Part shown: positions 17,270-24,383 of the stretch, piece after piece | How the letters are laid out: the number at the start of each line of letters is the position of its first letter | Numbering within the stretch: position 1 is the first letter of the stretch | NCBI GenBank assembly: GCA_002495945.1 | Contig: DAHU01000094.1 | Location: 15,833 to 43,920 of the forward strand | DNA length: 28,088 nucleotides | Direction of reading: 5' to 3' | Source of the DNA: Euryarchaeota archaeon UBA13 | Lineage (GTDB): Archaea; Thermoplasmatota; Poseidoniia; Poseidoniales; Poseidoniaceae | Notes under the pieces: generated by a model | Seen by the model: the letters and a program-made list of their open reading frames with translations, nothing else | Told to the model about the DNA's origin: nothing | Databases searched by the model: none | Translations under genes and position numbers: made by a program

Positions 17270-20206
17270 ATGCGCAGAGTATTCATTGCGGTTACCGTGC
17301 TGGTGTTGTTGGGATTATCATCTTGGAGTTCAACGGTTGACAGTCTCGAAATTGATGACCGCAAAGATGCAAACGGTCGTGCTGCAAATGTTGTAGTGGC
17401 TGAATTATTTATCAGCCCGAATAATTTGGTCTCCAATGAGACAAATTCCAACATATATGGCGCAGTAGATTGGAATGGCGATGGAGATTATGGGAAATTT
17501 AGTGACCAATTTATTGAGGTGTGGAACTCCGGTGACGCACCGCAAGACGTCTCAAGTTGGCTACTCTCAACAACTAGTGGCAGCCCACCTTGTCAATTGC
17601 CGTATAATACAACTCTCGAAGCGGATGAAAGACTGGTGGTATTTCGTGCCGATTCAGACCTCGACTTGAGTTATTTTGACGGTGAAACAGTATCAATTTC
17701 CGATACCAATTCCAATGTTATAGACTCGATGTCTTTTCCTGCCACAGATTCAAGTTACGGATTATCATATGTTTCCGATGACGGTACAATAACCAAAGCG
17801 GACCCAACACCTGGAAGAGCAACTGATTTCAGTGGCACATACACCGTTCCTGACAATGTAGTGAATTGCTACAAATTAACCAATACAGACTCATCGAGAG
17901 CATTCCTGCTAAAAGGTAGGGTTGTCACTATGGATGGCGAAAATAATGTAATCAATGATGGGAATGTCATGATTCGTGATGGCAAGATTACCGGCGTTTG
18001 GCCGTCTAACTCCAACCCACCAGCAGGTGTTGACTTTACCGATGTTCCAATCGTTGAAACTGAAGGAACCATTTATCCAGGTTTGATCGATTTACATAAT
18101 CACGTTCATTACAATCACATCCCGTTGTGGGATTTCGATGTGCATCTTAGTGAATCACAAAAATCAGAAGAGGGTGGATATACTAATCGTTACCAATGGG
18201 GTAACAACTGGGATTACGGACCAAGCATAACTTGGATGAAAACGAATATTCAGTCCACTTATCGTTGGGACATGGCCAGTGAGCAGATGAAATATGCTGA
18301 GGTTCAAGCAGTTTCGGGTGGAGTCACCGCTATGCAAGGCTCACCAAGTTCAGGAACTCAAGCATGGGATAGCATTCTATCGAGAAATGTCGAATTGTAC
18401 AACTTCGGTCAAGACGGTATCTCAACTTGTGCAGTATGCGGTGCCGCCGATGACGATTATACGGGCAGCCATCTCATCAGTCAAAGCGAGTCTGGCACCC
18501 TAAATGCTTGGTTTGTCCATCTTTCAGAGGGAGTTGACCAATCCAGTAAAGACGAGTTCGATGCGCTGTGGAATAAGGGTTTGATAATGGATGAGACCAT
18601 AGTTATTCACGGCACGGCTCTCGACTCTTCACAGTTCAGCCAAATGGCTAGTGTAGAATCAGAGTTAGTTTGGTCGCCGCTATCCAATCTATTACTGTAT
18701 GGTGATACAACCGATGTAGTCGCTGCAGACCAAGCAGGGGTTAGCATTTCGATATCACCTGACTGGGGGCCTAGTGGCTCCAAGAACAACCTGCATGAGC
18801 TCAAGGTTGCGGATATGTGGAATACCAACAATCTCAACGGCTACTTTAGCGATTATGAGTTAGTACAGATGGTCACCTCAAATCCCGCAGATGCAACTGG
18901 TTGGGCGCCGTTTGTTGGCCGAGTAAAAGCAGACTTGTACGCTGACTTAGTAGTAATCGACACCTTCCATGAAGACCCATATCGCAATTTAATCGAAGCG
19001 ATTGATGCTGATGTCGCCCTGACCGTTGTTCAGGGCAAAGCCGTCTTTGGCGATGTCGACATCATGCAACAACTGCAAGGTGATGACTGGGAATACATCA
19101 ACGGTACAAATTTCCAGAAGGCAGTTGATGTCACCTCATTAACCGAAGTGGATGGTAGCCAAACTTTTGCCGAAATTGAAGCCGGTTTAGCGATGGCAAT
19201 GCGTCACGAATTCAGTGACATGAAAGCCAACTGGGTTGAATTTGATGGTGATACGGATGAAGAAATTAATACTTGGCTAAATTCGACTTTTGATGGGGAT
19301 TACAGGGATGACGTAAATCGTCTAAAGAATATGACACTTGACCCGATTTTCACTTCAGGAGATGACCGATATTTTGACGTAATTAATCGCTCAACTCACG
19401 CAAATTATCACATTGACCTTACAAATTTGTACAATAATTACTACACTGTTGAAATGCTAGATGGTGATAGAATCAACGTCAATATTCAACTTCCCGATGA
19501 CAACACGAATAGTGGCAACAATGGCAATAATAACAATAACGGCAATAGCAACAACAATGACAATAACAACAACGGTAATTCAAACACCGGCGACACCACC
19601 ACTAATCCGGGAGACAACACTGACACCAGCGATGATGATGACGTATTCGGTGAATTACCAGATGACCAATTTATTGATGAGACAGCAGCAGATGAATCTA
19701 CGAAAAACCAATTAAAATTAATCCTCGGACTGATTGTTATTGTCCTGCTATTTGGACTATATTTGGTCAGTCGTACTGATGATAGCGATGAATTATTAAC
19801 TTCCCAAAATGCTGTTATCGACAAAATTTGGGATGACGACGAACTCAATGAATCCGCAGGCAATGCTAGTGCAACAGCCTCAGAGGCAACCAACAATGAT
19901 ACAGAGATAGATATCAAAGACAAAATCGCCAGCGCAATGAAATCCTCAGGATTATCCGCAGTGAGATTATTTACTGCGATAGACCAAACCGATGATGGAT
20001 ACGTTTCTCGAAGAGAGATTAGAACTGCGGTCAACACATTACTGAAAGACTCTGTTAAAGTGTCAGATATTGATGCTATGCTCGAAACCTTTGATGCCAA
20101 TGGCGACGGAGTAATTAGTTTGGACGAGTTCTTGACAGTTATGGAAAAGCACCAACCAAAGCAATTCGTGCCGGTACTCCCTGACCTAAAACCGCCGCCC
20201 AAGTGA
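17270..20206 (+). CDS. Exported lamin-tail + amidohydrolase protein with membrane helix and C-terminal EF-hand pair
   Basis: Taking the ATG at 17270 (MRRVFIAVTVLVLLGLSSWS, a signal peptide) gives 978 residues; a TTG at 17237 would bury the signal. Residues about 40-160 match a lamin-tail domain (VVVAELFISP, QFIEVWNSGD, VSSWLLST). An amidohydrolase follows (about 210-600): GLIDLHNH with metal histidines 276 and 278, SGGVTAMQGSP, VHLSEGVD (His417), VIHGTALD (His447), and ISPDWGPSGS with Asp498. This resembles an imidazolonepropionase/cytosine-deaminase-like branch of unknown substrate. An unassigned domain (about 610-735), an Asn/Gly-rich linker (745-789) and one membrane helix (815-833, LKLILGLIVIVLLFGLYLV) come next. 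Two canonical EF-hand loops end the protein: DQTDDGYVSRRE (905-916) and DANGDGVISLDE (942-953). The predicted topology puts the enzyme outside and the EF-hands inside. Confidence 0.85.
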   Translation: MRRVFIAVTVLVLLGLSSWSSTVDSLEIDDRKDANGRAANVVVAELFISPNNLVSNETNSNIYGAVDWNGDGDYGKFSDQFIEVWNSGDAPQDVSSWLLSTTSGSPPCQLPYNTTLEADERLVVFRADSDLDLSYFDGETVSISDTNSNVIDSMSFPATDSSYGLSYVSDDGTITKADPTPGRATDFSGTYTVPDNVVNCYKLTNTDSSRAFLLKGRVVTMDGENNVINDGNVMIRDGKITGVWPSNSNPPAGVDFTDVPIVETEGTIYPGLIDLHNHVHYNHIPLWDFDVHLSESQKSEEGGYTNRYQWGNNWDYGPSITWMKTNIQSTYRWDMASEQMKYAEVQAVSGGVTAMQGSPSSGTQAWDSILSRNVELYNFGQDGISTCAVCGAADDDYTGSHLISQSESGTLNAWFVHLSEGVDQSSKDEFDALWNKGLIMDETIVIHGTALDSSQFSQMASVESELVWSPLSNLLLYGDTTDVVAADQAGVSISISPDWGPSGSKNNLHELKVADMWNTNNLNGYFSDYELVQMVTSNPADATGWAPFVGRVKADLYADLVVIDTFHEDPYRNLIEAIDADVALTVVQGKAVFGDVDIMQQLQGDDWEYINGTNFQKAVDVTSLTEVDGSQTFAEIEAGLAMAMRHEFSDMKANWVEFDGDTDEEINTWLNSTFDGDYRDDVNRLKNMTLDPIFTSGDDRYFDVINRSTHANYHIDLTNLYNNYYTVEMLDGDRINVNIQLPDDNTNSGNNGNNNNNGNSNNNDNNNNGNSNTGDTTTNPGDNTDTSDDDDVFGELPDDQFIDETAADESTKNQLKLILGLIVIVLLFGLYLVSRTDDSDELLTSQNAVIDKIWDDDELNESAGNASATASEATNNDTEIDIKDKIASAMKSSGLSAVRLFTAIDQTDDGYVSRREIRTAVNTLLKDSVKVSDIDAMLETFDANGDGVISLDEFLTVMEKHQPKQFVPVLPDLKPPPK
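19498..19632 (+). repeat. Low-complexity Asn/Gly/Asp/Thr-rich linker-coding tract
   Basis: Within the amidohydrolase/EF-hand gene, codons AAC, AAT, GGC and GGT alternate in short imperfect units (for example AATAACAATAACGGCAATAG). They encode an Asn/Gly-rich, then Thr/Asp-rich, flexible linker of about 45 residues just before the membrane helix. Frame is maintained throughout and codons for Asn are mixed. This points to selection for the peptide rather than a raw microsatellite, although slippage could vary its length between strains. Confidence 0.75.
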
Positions 20207-20213
20207 GTGAAAA

Positions 20214-21386
20214 TTACTGATAACGTTTGTTAATTTCCCGGCTAATAATTAATTTTTGAATTTGACTGGTACCGCCAAATATCTGGTAAATCTTAGCGCC
20301 TCGCATCCGTCTTGCAGCAGGAAATTCTTCTGAGTAACCATAGCCGCCAAAGATTTGTACTGAATCTGTTGTTACCTCCATTCCAATGTCTGCTGCGTAG
20401 CGTTTAGCGTGAGCTGAGGCTAGAGTTGCTGGTTCACCTTTGTCCAGTAAATCAGCTGCTTTGTAGGCTAATAGGCGAGCGCCCTCAATCTTTGTACTCA
20501 TGTCTGCTAGCATGAACGAAATGGCTTGATGCTCGATAATTGGTTTACCGAATGTACGTCGTTCATTCGCATATTGCCACGCCTCTTCCATTGCGCCTCG
20601 AGCGTTACCGAGGGCGTGGGATGCCAGCATCGGGCGAGAGCGATCAAACGCAACCATCGCTTGTAGCCATCCATTACCCTCAACACCACCGACCAGGTTG
20701 TCTTTGGGAATTCTAACATTGTCAAATCGAACTGATCTTGTATCCGATGACCTTTGTCCCATCTTTTCTTCCTTTTTCCCAACCTCTAAACCTGCCGAGT
20801 TGGCCTCGACAATAAAACCGCTTAATGATTGATATGAATTCTCATCACTTGTTTTTGCTAAAACATAGAACCAATCTGCATGACCGGCTCCTCCAATCCA
20901 CATTTTTGAGCCATTGATAACATAATAATCGCCATCCAGAACAGCAGTTGTAGTGATTGCTTTAACATCAGAACCTGCGCCGGGTTCGGTGACACAATAA
21001 GCAGAGATTTTCCCACTACAAACACGACCTAAGTATTCCTGTTTTTGTTGTTCGGTTCCTCCGTAAATTAGCGGATGACAAGCTAACATGGTTACGCCAG
21101 TAATAGTGGCAAAACCTGGGTCACCACGACCTAATTCCTCGTTTATCATTACTTCATCAAGGAAACTTAAACCTAGACCGCCATACTCTTGTGGGATGGT
21201 ACAATTCAGCAAACCCAATTCCCGCGCTTTGTTGATTGTCGCCTCTGGGAAGATACCGTTTCTGTCCCACTCTTCTGCGTTGGGAATCAATTCGTCATCA
21301 GCAAATGTCTTGGCCAAACCAACCAACATATCTTGCTCTTCAGATAAATCAAAATCAACCATGAGTGATGTTGCATACGCTGACAT
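20214..21386 (-). CDS. Acyl-CoA dehydrogenase family flavoprotein lacking the canonical catalytic glutamate
   Basis: The 390-residue protein is a full-length acyl-CoA dehydrogenase with best resemblance to the medium/short-chain branch. Landmarks are the FAD/substrate motif YCVTEPGAGSD, KMWIGGAGHADWFYV, the helix AFDRSRPMLASHALG, ERRTFGKPIIEHQAISFMLADM, QIFGGYGYSEEFPAARRMRGAK and the C-terminal IYQIFGGTSQIQKLI. In MCAD-type enzymes the last motif reads YEGT, where Glu is the base that removes the alpha proton. Here it is Gly371 (codon GGC). The alternative base position used by isovaleryl- and long-chain enzymes aligns with Ser in FDRSRP. It may oxidise an unusual thioester, use another base, or not be a dehydrogenase. 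Start: ATG at 21386; MVDFDLSEEQ eight residues later is also plausible. It likely donates electrons through ETF to the membrane Fe-S protein encoded nearby. Confidence 0.9.
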   Translation of the reverse strand: MSAYATSLMVDFDLSEEQDMLVGLAKTFADDELIPNAEEWDRNGIFPEATINKARELGLLNCTIPQEYGGLGLSFLDEVMINEELGRGDPGFATITGVTMLACHPLIYGGTEQQKQEYLGRVCSGKISAYCVTEPGAGSDVKAITTTAVLDGDYYVINGSKMWIGGAGHADWFYVLAKTSDENSYQSLSGFIVEANSAGLEVGKKEEKMGQRSSDTRSVRFDNVRIPKDNLVGGVEGNGWLQAMVAFDRSRPMLASHALGNARGAMEEAWQYANERRTFGKPIIEHQAISFMLADMSTKIEGARLLAYKAADLLDKGEPATLASAHAKRYAADIGMEVTTDSVQIFGGYGYSEEFPAARRMRGAKIYQIFGGTSQIQKLIISREINKRYQ

Positions 21387-21401
21387 TTAATGTATATGTA
21401 G

Positions 21402-21409
21402 AAAAAAAA
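21402..21409 (-). terminator. T8 run after cysS, possible archaeal terminator
   Basis: On the minus strand a run of eight T residues lies about 70 nt past the cysS stop codon and about 16 nt before the acyl-CoA dehydrogenase ATG. Archaeal RNA polymerase often terminates at T-rich tracts without a hairpin, so this could end the cysS transcript. It could equally be part of an AT-rich promoter for the next gene. Confidence 0.3.
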
Positions 21410-21417
21410 TTGCAAAT

Positions 21418-21430
21418 TTTAACCGTTAAA
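21418..21430. promoter_or_regulatory. TTTAACCGTTAAA palindrome upstream of the acyl-CoA dehydrogenase
   Basis: A perfect 6-1-6 dyad sits 32-44 bases upstream of the acyl-CoA dehydrogenase ATG, next to the AT-rich stretch AAAATTTGC on the minus strand that could serve as a TATA element. That position is suitable for an operator controlling the acyl-CoA dehydrogenase. With AT-rich arms of only six bases, chance occurrence is possible. Confidence 0.35.
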
Positions 21431-21477
21431 TGGGCCACGGTAAAAATGGTTTACGCAAAGAGAGATTTGTGATGCCA

Positions 21478-22965
21478 CTAAGCTAAATCCCACACAGGTC
21501 CATCAGCAGAGTCAGTCACAACGACTCCCATCGAATTCAATTCGTCGCGTATCTGGTCGGCCTTAGCCCAGTCTTTGTTTGCTCTGGCCTCTGACCGTTG
21601 TATGAGTAACGCCTCAACCTTCGGAGCAATTTCGGCCTTACGCGGGTCTTCTTCCGGCTCCAGTAATGCAAACTCACGGGTGGGTAGGATACCGAGCACG
21701 GCTCCAGCCGATTCCTCAAGCCAGTCAACAGCATAATGAGCAAAAGCATCCTTATCCGCATCATCCAATCCGCTGTTGAGTACCTTAGCAATCTCTCTTA
21801 CCCCGCCTAGAACCTTTGCTACTGCATCACGTGAATTGAAATCATCATCCATCGCTTTAGCAAAGCCTTCACCCATTTTCTCAAGCATTGCTAAAGATTT
21901 GATAAATGGTTGATTTGAAGTGATGTCCGGTTGAGGTAGCGCAATTGGAGATTGAGAAGTCATGCTTTTTAGAGCATCAATATAGGCCTTGAGTACGCGG
22001 TTGTAATTTCTTTCCGCATCTTTCAATAACGACTCATTCATATCGATTGGGGAGCGATAGTGAGCATTAATCAGGGCGAATCGCAACACCATTGCATCTA
22101 CTTGTTGTAAGATCTCCTTGATAGTCCAAAAGTTGCCCAGAGATTTACTCATTTTCTCCCCGTCTATGTTGACAAATCCATTGTGTAGCCAATGGTGGAC
22201 AATTGGAGAACATCCGGTGTGACATTCGCCTTGGAAAATCTCGGCTTCGTGGTGTGGAAAACGCAAGTCGTGGCCACCGCCGTGAATATCGAATTGTTGG
22301 CCAAAGTGGTCCAGCGACATAGCGGTACACTCGATATGCCAGCCCGGCCTTCCCGGCCCCCAAGGTGAATCCCAAGTCGGTTCTCCTGGTTTAGCGGCTT
22401 TCCAGAGGGCGAAATCTTTGTGATCTTTCTTTCCAGAGCCGGTTTCTCCAACCCTACCTCCAGCACCCGAACGAACAGCTTCGATGTTTTGACCTGTCAA
22501 TTGACCATATTTTTCCGGTGCTGATTCGACATCAAAGTACACCCCATCATTTGCGGAATATGCATGGCCTTTGCTGATTAGGTCCTCAGTTATGCGAATC
22601 ATGTCATCGACATATTCTGTACATCGGGGATAGTCATCAGCACGCAAGATGTTTAGTGCATCCATGTCTTCATAATATCCAGCGATGTTGTCATCTACTA
22701 ATTTACGCCAATCTTCGCCGGTTTCATTTGCTCGTTTGATAATTTTGTCATCTATATCAGTGAAATTTTGCACATAGTGTACATCAAATCCGGAAGCCTC
22801 TAACCAGCGATGAATCAAATCAAAGGATAGGTAACAGCGAGCGTGCCCCAGGTGGCATTTATCGTAGACGGTCACTCCACAAACATACATCGAAACTTTA
22901 CCGGGTTCCATGGTTTTGAATGGAACTTTTTCCCGACGACGGGTGTCGTGTACTCGCAAGGGCAT
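21478..22965 (-). CDS. cysS: Cysteinyl-tRNA synthetase
   Basis: This class I synthetase charges tRNA-Cys. The frame is open from an ATG at 22974 (498 residues), but I favour the ATG at 22965 (MPLRVHDTRRREKV, 495 residues). The GGTGA anti-SD match then lies 9 nt upstream instead of touching the start, and this N-terminus fits the family. In the 498-residue numbering, visible motifs are the zinc ligands Cys32 (YVCGVTVYD), Cys216 (WHIEC), His241 and Glu245 (FPHHEAE). The HIGH box is HLGH (41-44) and the KMSKS loop is at 274-278 (GEKMSKSLGNF). All catalytic and zinc residues are intact. Having CysS implies direct cysteinylation rather than the SepRS/SepCysS route. It is encoded 91 bp upstream of the acyl-CoA dehydrogenase on the same strand. 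Confidence 0.96.
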   Translation of the reverse strand: MPLRVHDTRRREKVPFKTMEPGKVSMYVCGVTVYDKCHLGHARCYLSFDLIHRWLEASGFDVHYVQNFTDIDDKIIKRANETGEDWRKLVDDNIAGYYEDMDALNILRADDYPRCTEYVDDMIRITEDLISKGHAYSANDGVYFDVESAPEKYGQLTGQNIEAVRSGAGGRVGETGSGKKDHKDFALWKAAKPGEPTWDSPWGPGRPGWHIECTAMSLDHFGQQFDIHGGGHDLRFPHHEAEIFQGECHTGCSPIVHHWLHNGFVNIDGEKMSKSLGNFWTIKEILQQVDAMVLRFALINAHYRSPIDMNESLLKDAERNYNRVLKAYIDALKSMTSQSPIALPQPDITSNQPFIKSLAMLEKMGEGFAKAMDDDFNSRDAVAKVLGGVREIAKVLNSGLDDADKDAFAHYAVDWLEESAGAVLGILPTREFALLEPEEDPRKAEIAPKVEALLIQRSEARANKDWAKADQIRDELNSMGVVVTDSADGPVWDLA

Positions 22966-23003
22966 TTGAAACATTCACCGGTGTTGGCCATCACACTTGA
23001 AGG

Positions 23004-23013
23004 TTATAGATAA
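23004..23013 (+). promoter_or_regulatory. Candidate TATA box for the Frag1/DRAM-like gene
   Basis: TTATAGATAA is centred about 33 bases before the ATG at 23041, which would place the start site near 23034 and give a nearly leaderless transcript. It is the only TATA-like sequence in the 66-75 bp divergent gap with cysS. Confidence 0.4.
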
Positions 23014-23040
23014 GATTCTACTCGGCAGTGCAGTGTTACG

Positions 23041-23754
23041 ATGGTAAATACTTCCGGTGGAATCAAAATTGGTAACGCAATTGTTTCTGATGAGGTTATT
23101 GTTAGAACCAGTTGGTTGTTACCGGCAACCGTTGTTCCGCTTTCGATGGTAATTCACCTATTGTCAGGCAATTCGCGAGATTTCCCGTTCTTCATTTCTG
23201 AAGCAGATTTTCCGGGTATAGAGCGCTGGGTTTTCACTACAGGCTTGGCAATCTCCGGGTTATTTCAGATGATATTCACCTGGCGAATGTGGTCAGTTTT
23301 CAGCGAAATTAACTCTAACAAGTTACTATTCTTCTCCCTAATATGCGGCCTAACTACTGGCTTCAGTTTATTTGTCATGTCATTCGCTAACATGTATGAC
23401 CATCTCGCATTGCATATTTTGACTGCTTCATTAGTGTTCCAAGTTGGGATGTTGTGGGCTATTGTTGCTCACTTTGCCATACCAAATGCCAACAAGCGTG
23501 GGAAAAAACTCCGAATTTTGAGTATTATTATCTCAATCACCTCATACATAGTGATGAGTCAGGCAGTCGTATCAGCAATTGCCGATTTAGAACAATATGG
23601 TTTGAATGATGATACGATATTCACCCTCGATAGAATACAATATGCCATCGATGTTGCTGCCTTTGCGGAGTATACGCTATTTGTTGGCCTAATCTTGTGC
23701 CTGTACTCCTTTGAACAGGACTTTCTCCATTTGAGCAACTCAAGTGAGGAGTGA
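23041..23754 (+). CDS. Multi-pass membrane protein, Frag1/DRAM/Sfk1-like
   Basis: The 237-residue protein has about six hydrophobic segments: 25-43 (WLLPATVVPLSMVIHLL), 66-85 (VFTTGLAISGLFQMIFTW), 94-115, 121-144 (HLALHILTASLVFQVGMLWAI), 158-180 and 207-226. Conserved-looking features are the loop FFISEADFPGIERW, an acidic/His motif MYDHLALH at the start of the fourth helix, and AAFAEYTLFVGL in the last helix. These match the general pattern of the Frag1/DRAM/Sfk1 family, whose eukaryotic members act in GPI-anchor remodelling, autophagy or phosphoinositide signalling. In archaea the function is unknown. The call rests on pattern memory, not alignment. The gene stands alone on its strand and overlaps the amidotransferase gene tail to tail by 15 bp. 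Confidence 0.65.
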   Translation: MVNTSGGIKIGNAIVSDEVIVRTSWLLPATVVPLSMVIHLLSGNSRDFPFFISEADFPGIERWVFTTGLAISGLFQMIFTWRMWSVFSEINSNKLLFFSLICGLTTGFSLFVMSFANMYDHLALHILTASLVFQVGMLWAIVAHFAIPNANKRGKKLRILSIIISITSYIVMSQAVVSAIADLEQYGLNDDTIFTLDRIQYAIDVAAFAEYTLFVGLILCLYSFEQDFLHLSNSSEE

Positions 23755-24378
23755 ATCTTTGACATTGATGATAGATTTTGACATATCGAAAACCGCTGCT
23801 TCAGCCTTTGTCATATCTCCAAGCCTAATTGCCTCAGATAGTATGCGCGGAGTTGCTTCAGGGTGATATTGTACCGTTCGTATCGGGCGTGTTGGGTGTT
23901 GACAGGCGGCGATAGCACAGTGCTCAGCCGATGCAATTACTTCTAACTCGCCAGAATCTACAACATGATCTTGATGAGTAAATACTGCATTGACTATGGA
24001 ACCGTCGCGATATTCTACTGGTGCAACAAAGTGGCTGCCTTCATTTGCCCGCTCAACTTTGCCCCCAAATGCTGCGGCTATTATCTGGTGGCCGAAGCAA
24101 ATTCCAATTATTGGCACCGTCGCATTTCTAATCAGTTCAGTGACTTCATCCATCCAAGGCTCCCATGAACTGACGTTGCGTCGCGAACCTGTGACGACAA
24201 TGTAATCACAATCTATCGGATTATTGACAACAGTTCCAAAGCCATATTCAGTTCTATCTTGTGTATGGGGTGACCAAAGAAAGACTTCTGGATTGTCGAA
24301 ATGAGATGCTATCTCAATTACTCCTTCTTTGCCAAATGCTTGTCTTTCAGCCAATAAATCAACGACCAAGAGACGCAT
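23740..24378 (-). CDS. Class I glutamine amidotransferase domain protein (GMP-synthase glutaminase-like)
   Basis: This stand-alone 212-residue class I glutaminase shows the nucleophile elbow GICFGHQ (Cys94) and the catalytic pair in QYHPEA (His172 and Glu174), so hydrolysis of a gamma-glutamyl amide is likely preserved. It lacks the ATP-pyrophosphatase half of GuaA. The loops (TGSRRNVSSWEPWM, THQDHVVD) resemble stand-alone GATase1 proteins of the GMP-synthase-like group, some of which act on gamma-glutamyl compounds. The substrate is unknown. Its ATG lies 5 bp after the stop of the membrane Fe-S reductase on the same strand, so the two genes almost certainly share a transcript, though I see no obvious biochemical link. 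The 3' end overlaps the convergent membrane-protein gene. Confidence 0.85.
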   Translation of the reverse strand: MRLLVVDLLAERQAFGKEGVIEIASHFDNPEVFLWSPHTQDRTEYGFGTVVNNPIDCDYIVVTGSRRNVSSWEPWMDEVTELIRNATVPIIGICFGHQIIAAAFGGKVERANEGSHFVAPVEYRDGSIVNAVFTHQDHVVDSGELEVIASAEHCAIAACQHPTRPIRTVQYHPEATPRILSEAIRLGDMTKAEAAVFDMSKSIINVKDSLLT

Positions 24379-24383
24379 ATCAA

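Noticed and set aside
19498..19632. CRISPR-like or tandem-repeat array
   Set aside because: The units are short, irregular and in frame, encode a plausible linker, and there are no repeat-spacer units.
19486..20202. A 238-codon open frame on the minus strand opposite the linker, membrane and EF-hand region
   Set aside because: The translation is a Ser/Leu/Val-rich low-complexity shadow of the Asn/Asp codons on the plus strand, with no recognisable domain, and it lies entirely inside a well-supported gene.
22976..22983. CACCGGTG palindrome between cysS and the membrane-protein gene as an operator
   Set aside because: It is only eight bases, and half of it is explained by the GGTGA ribosome-binding site of cysS.
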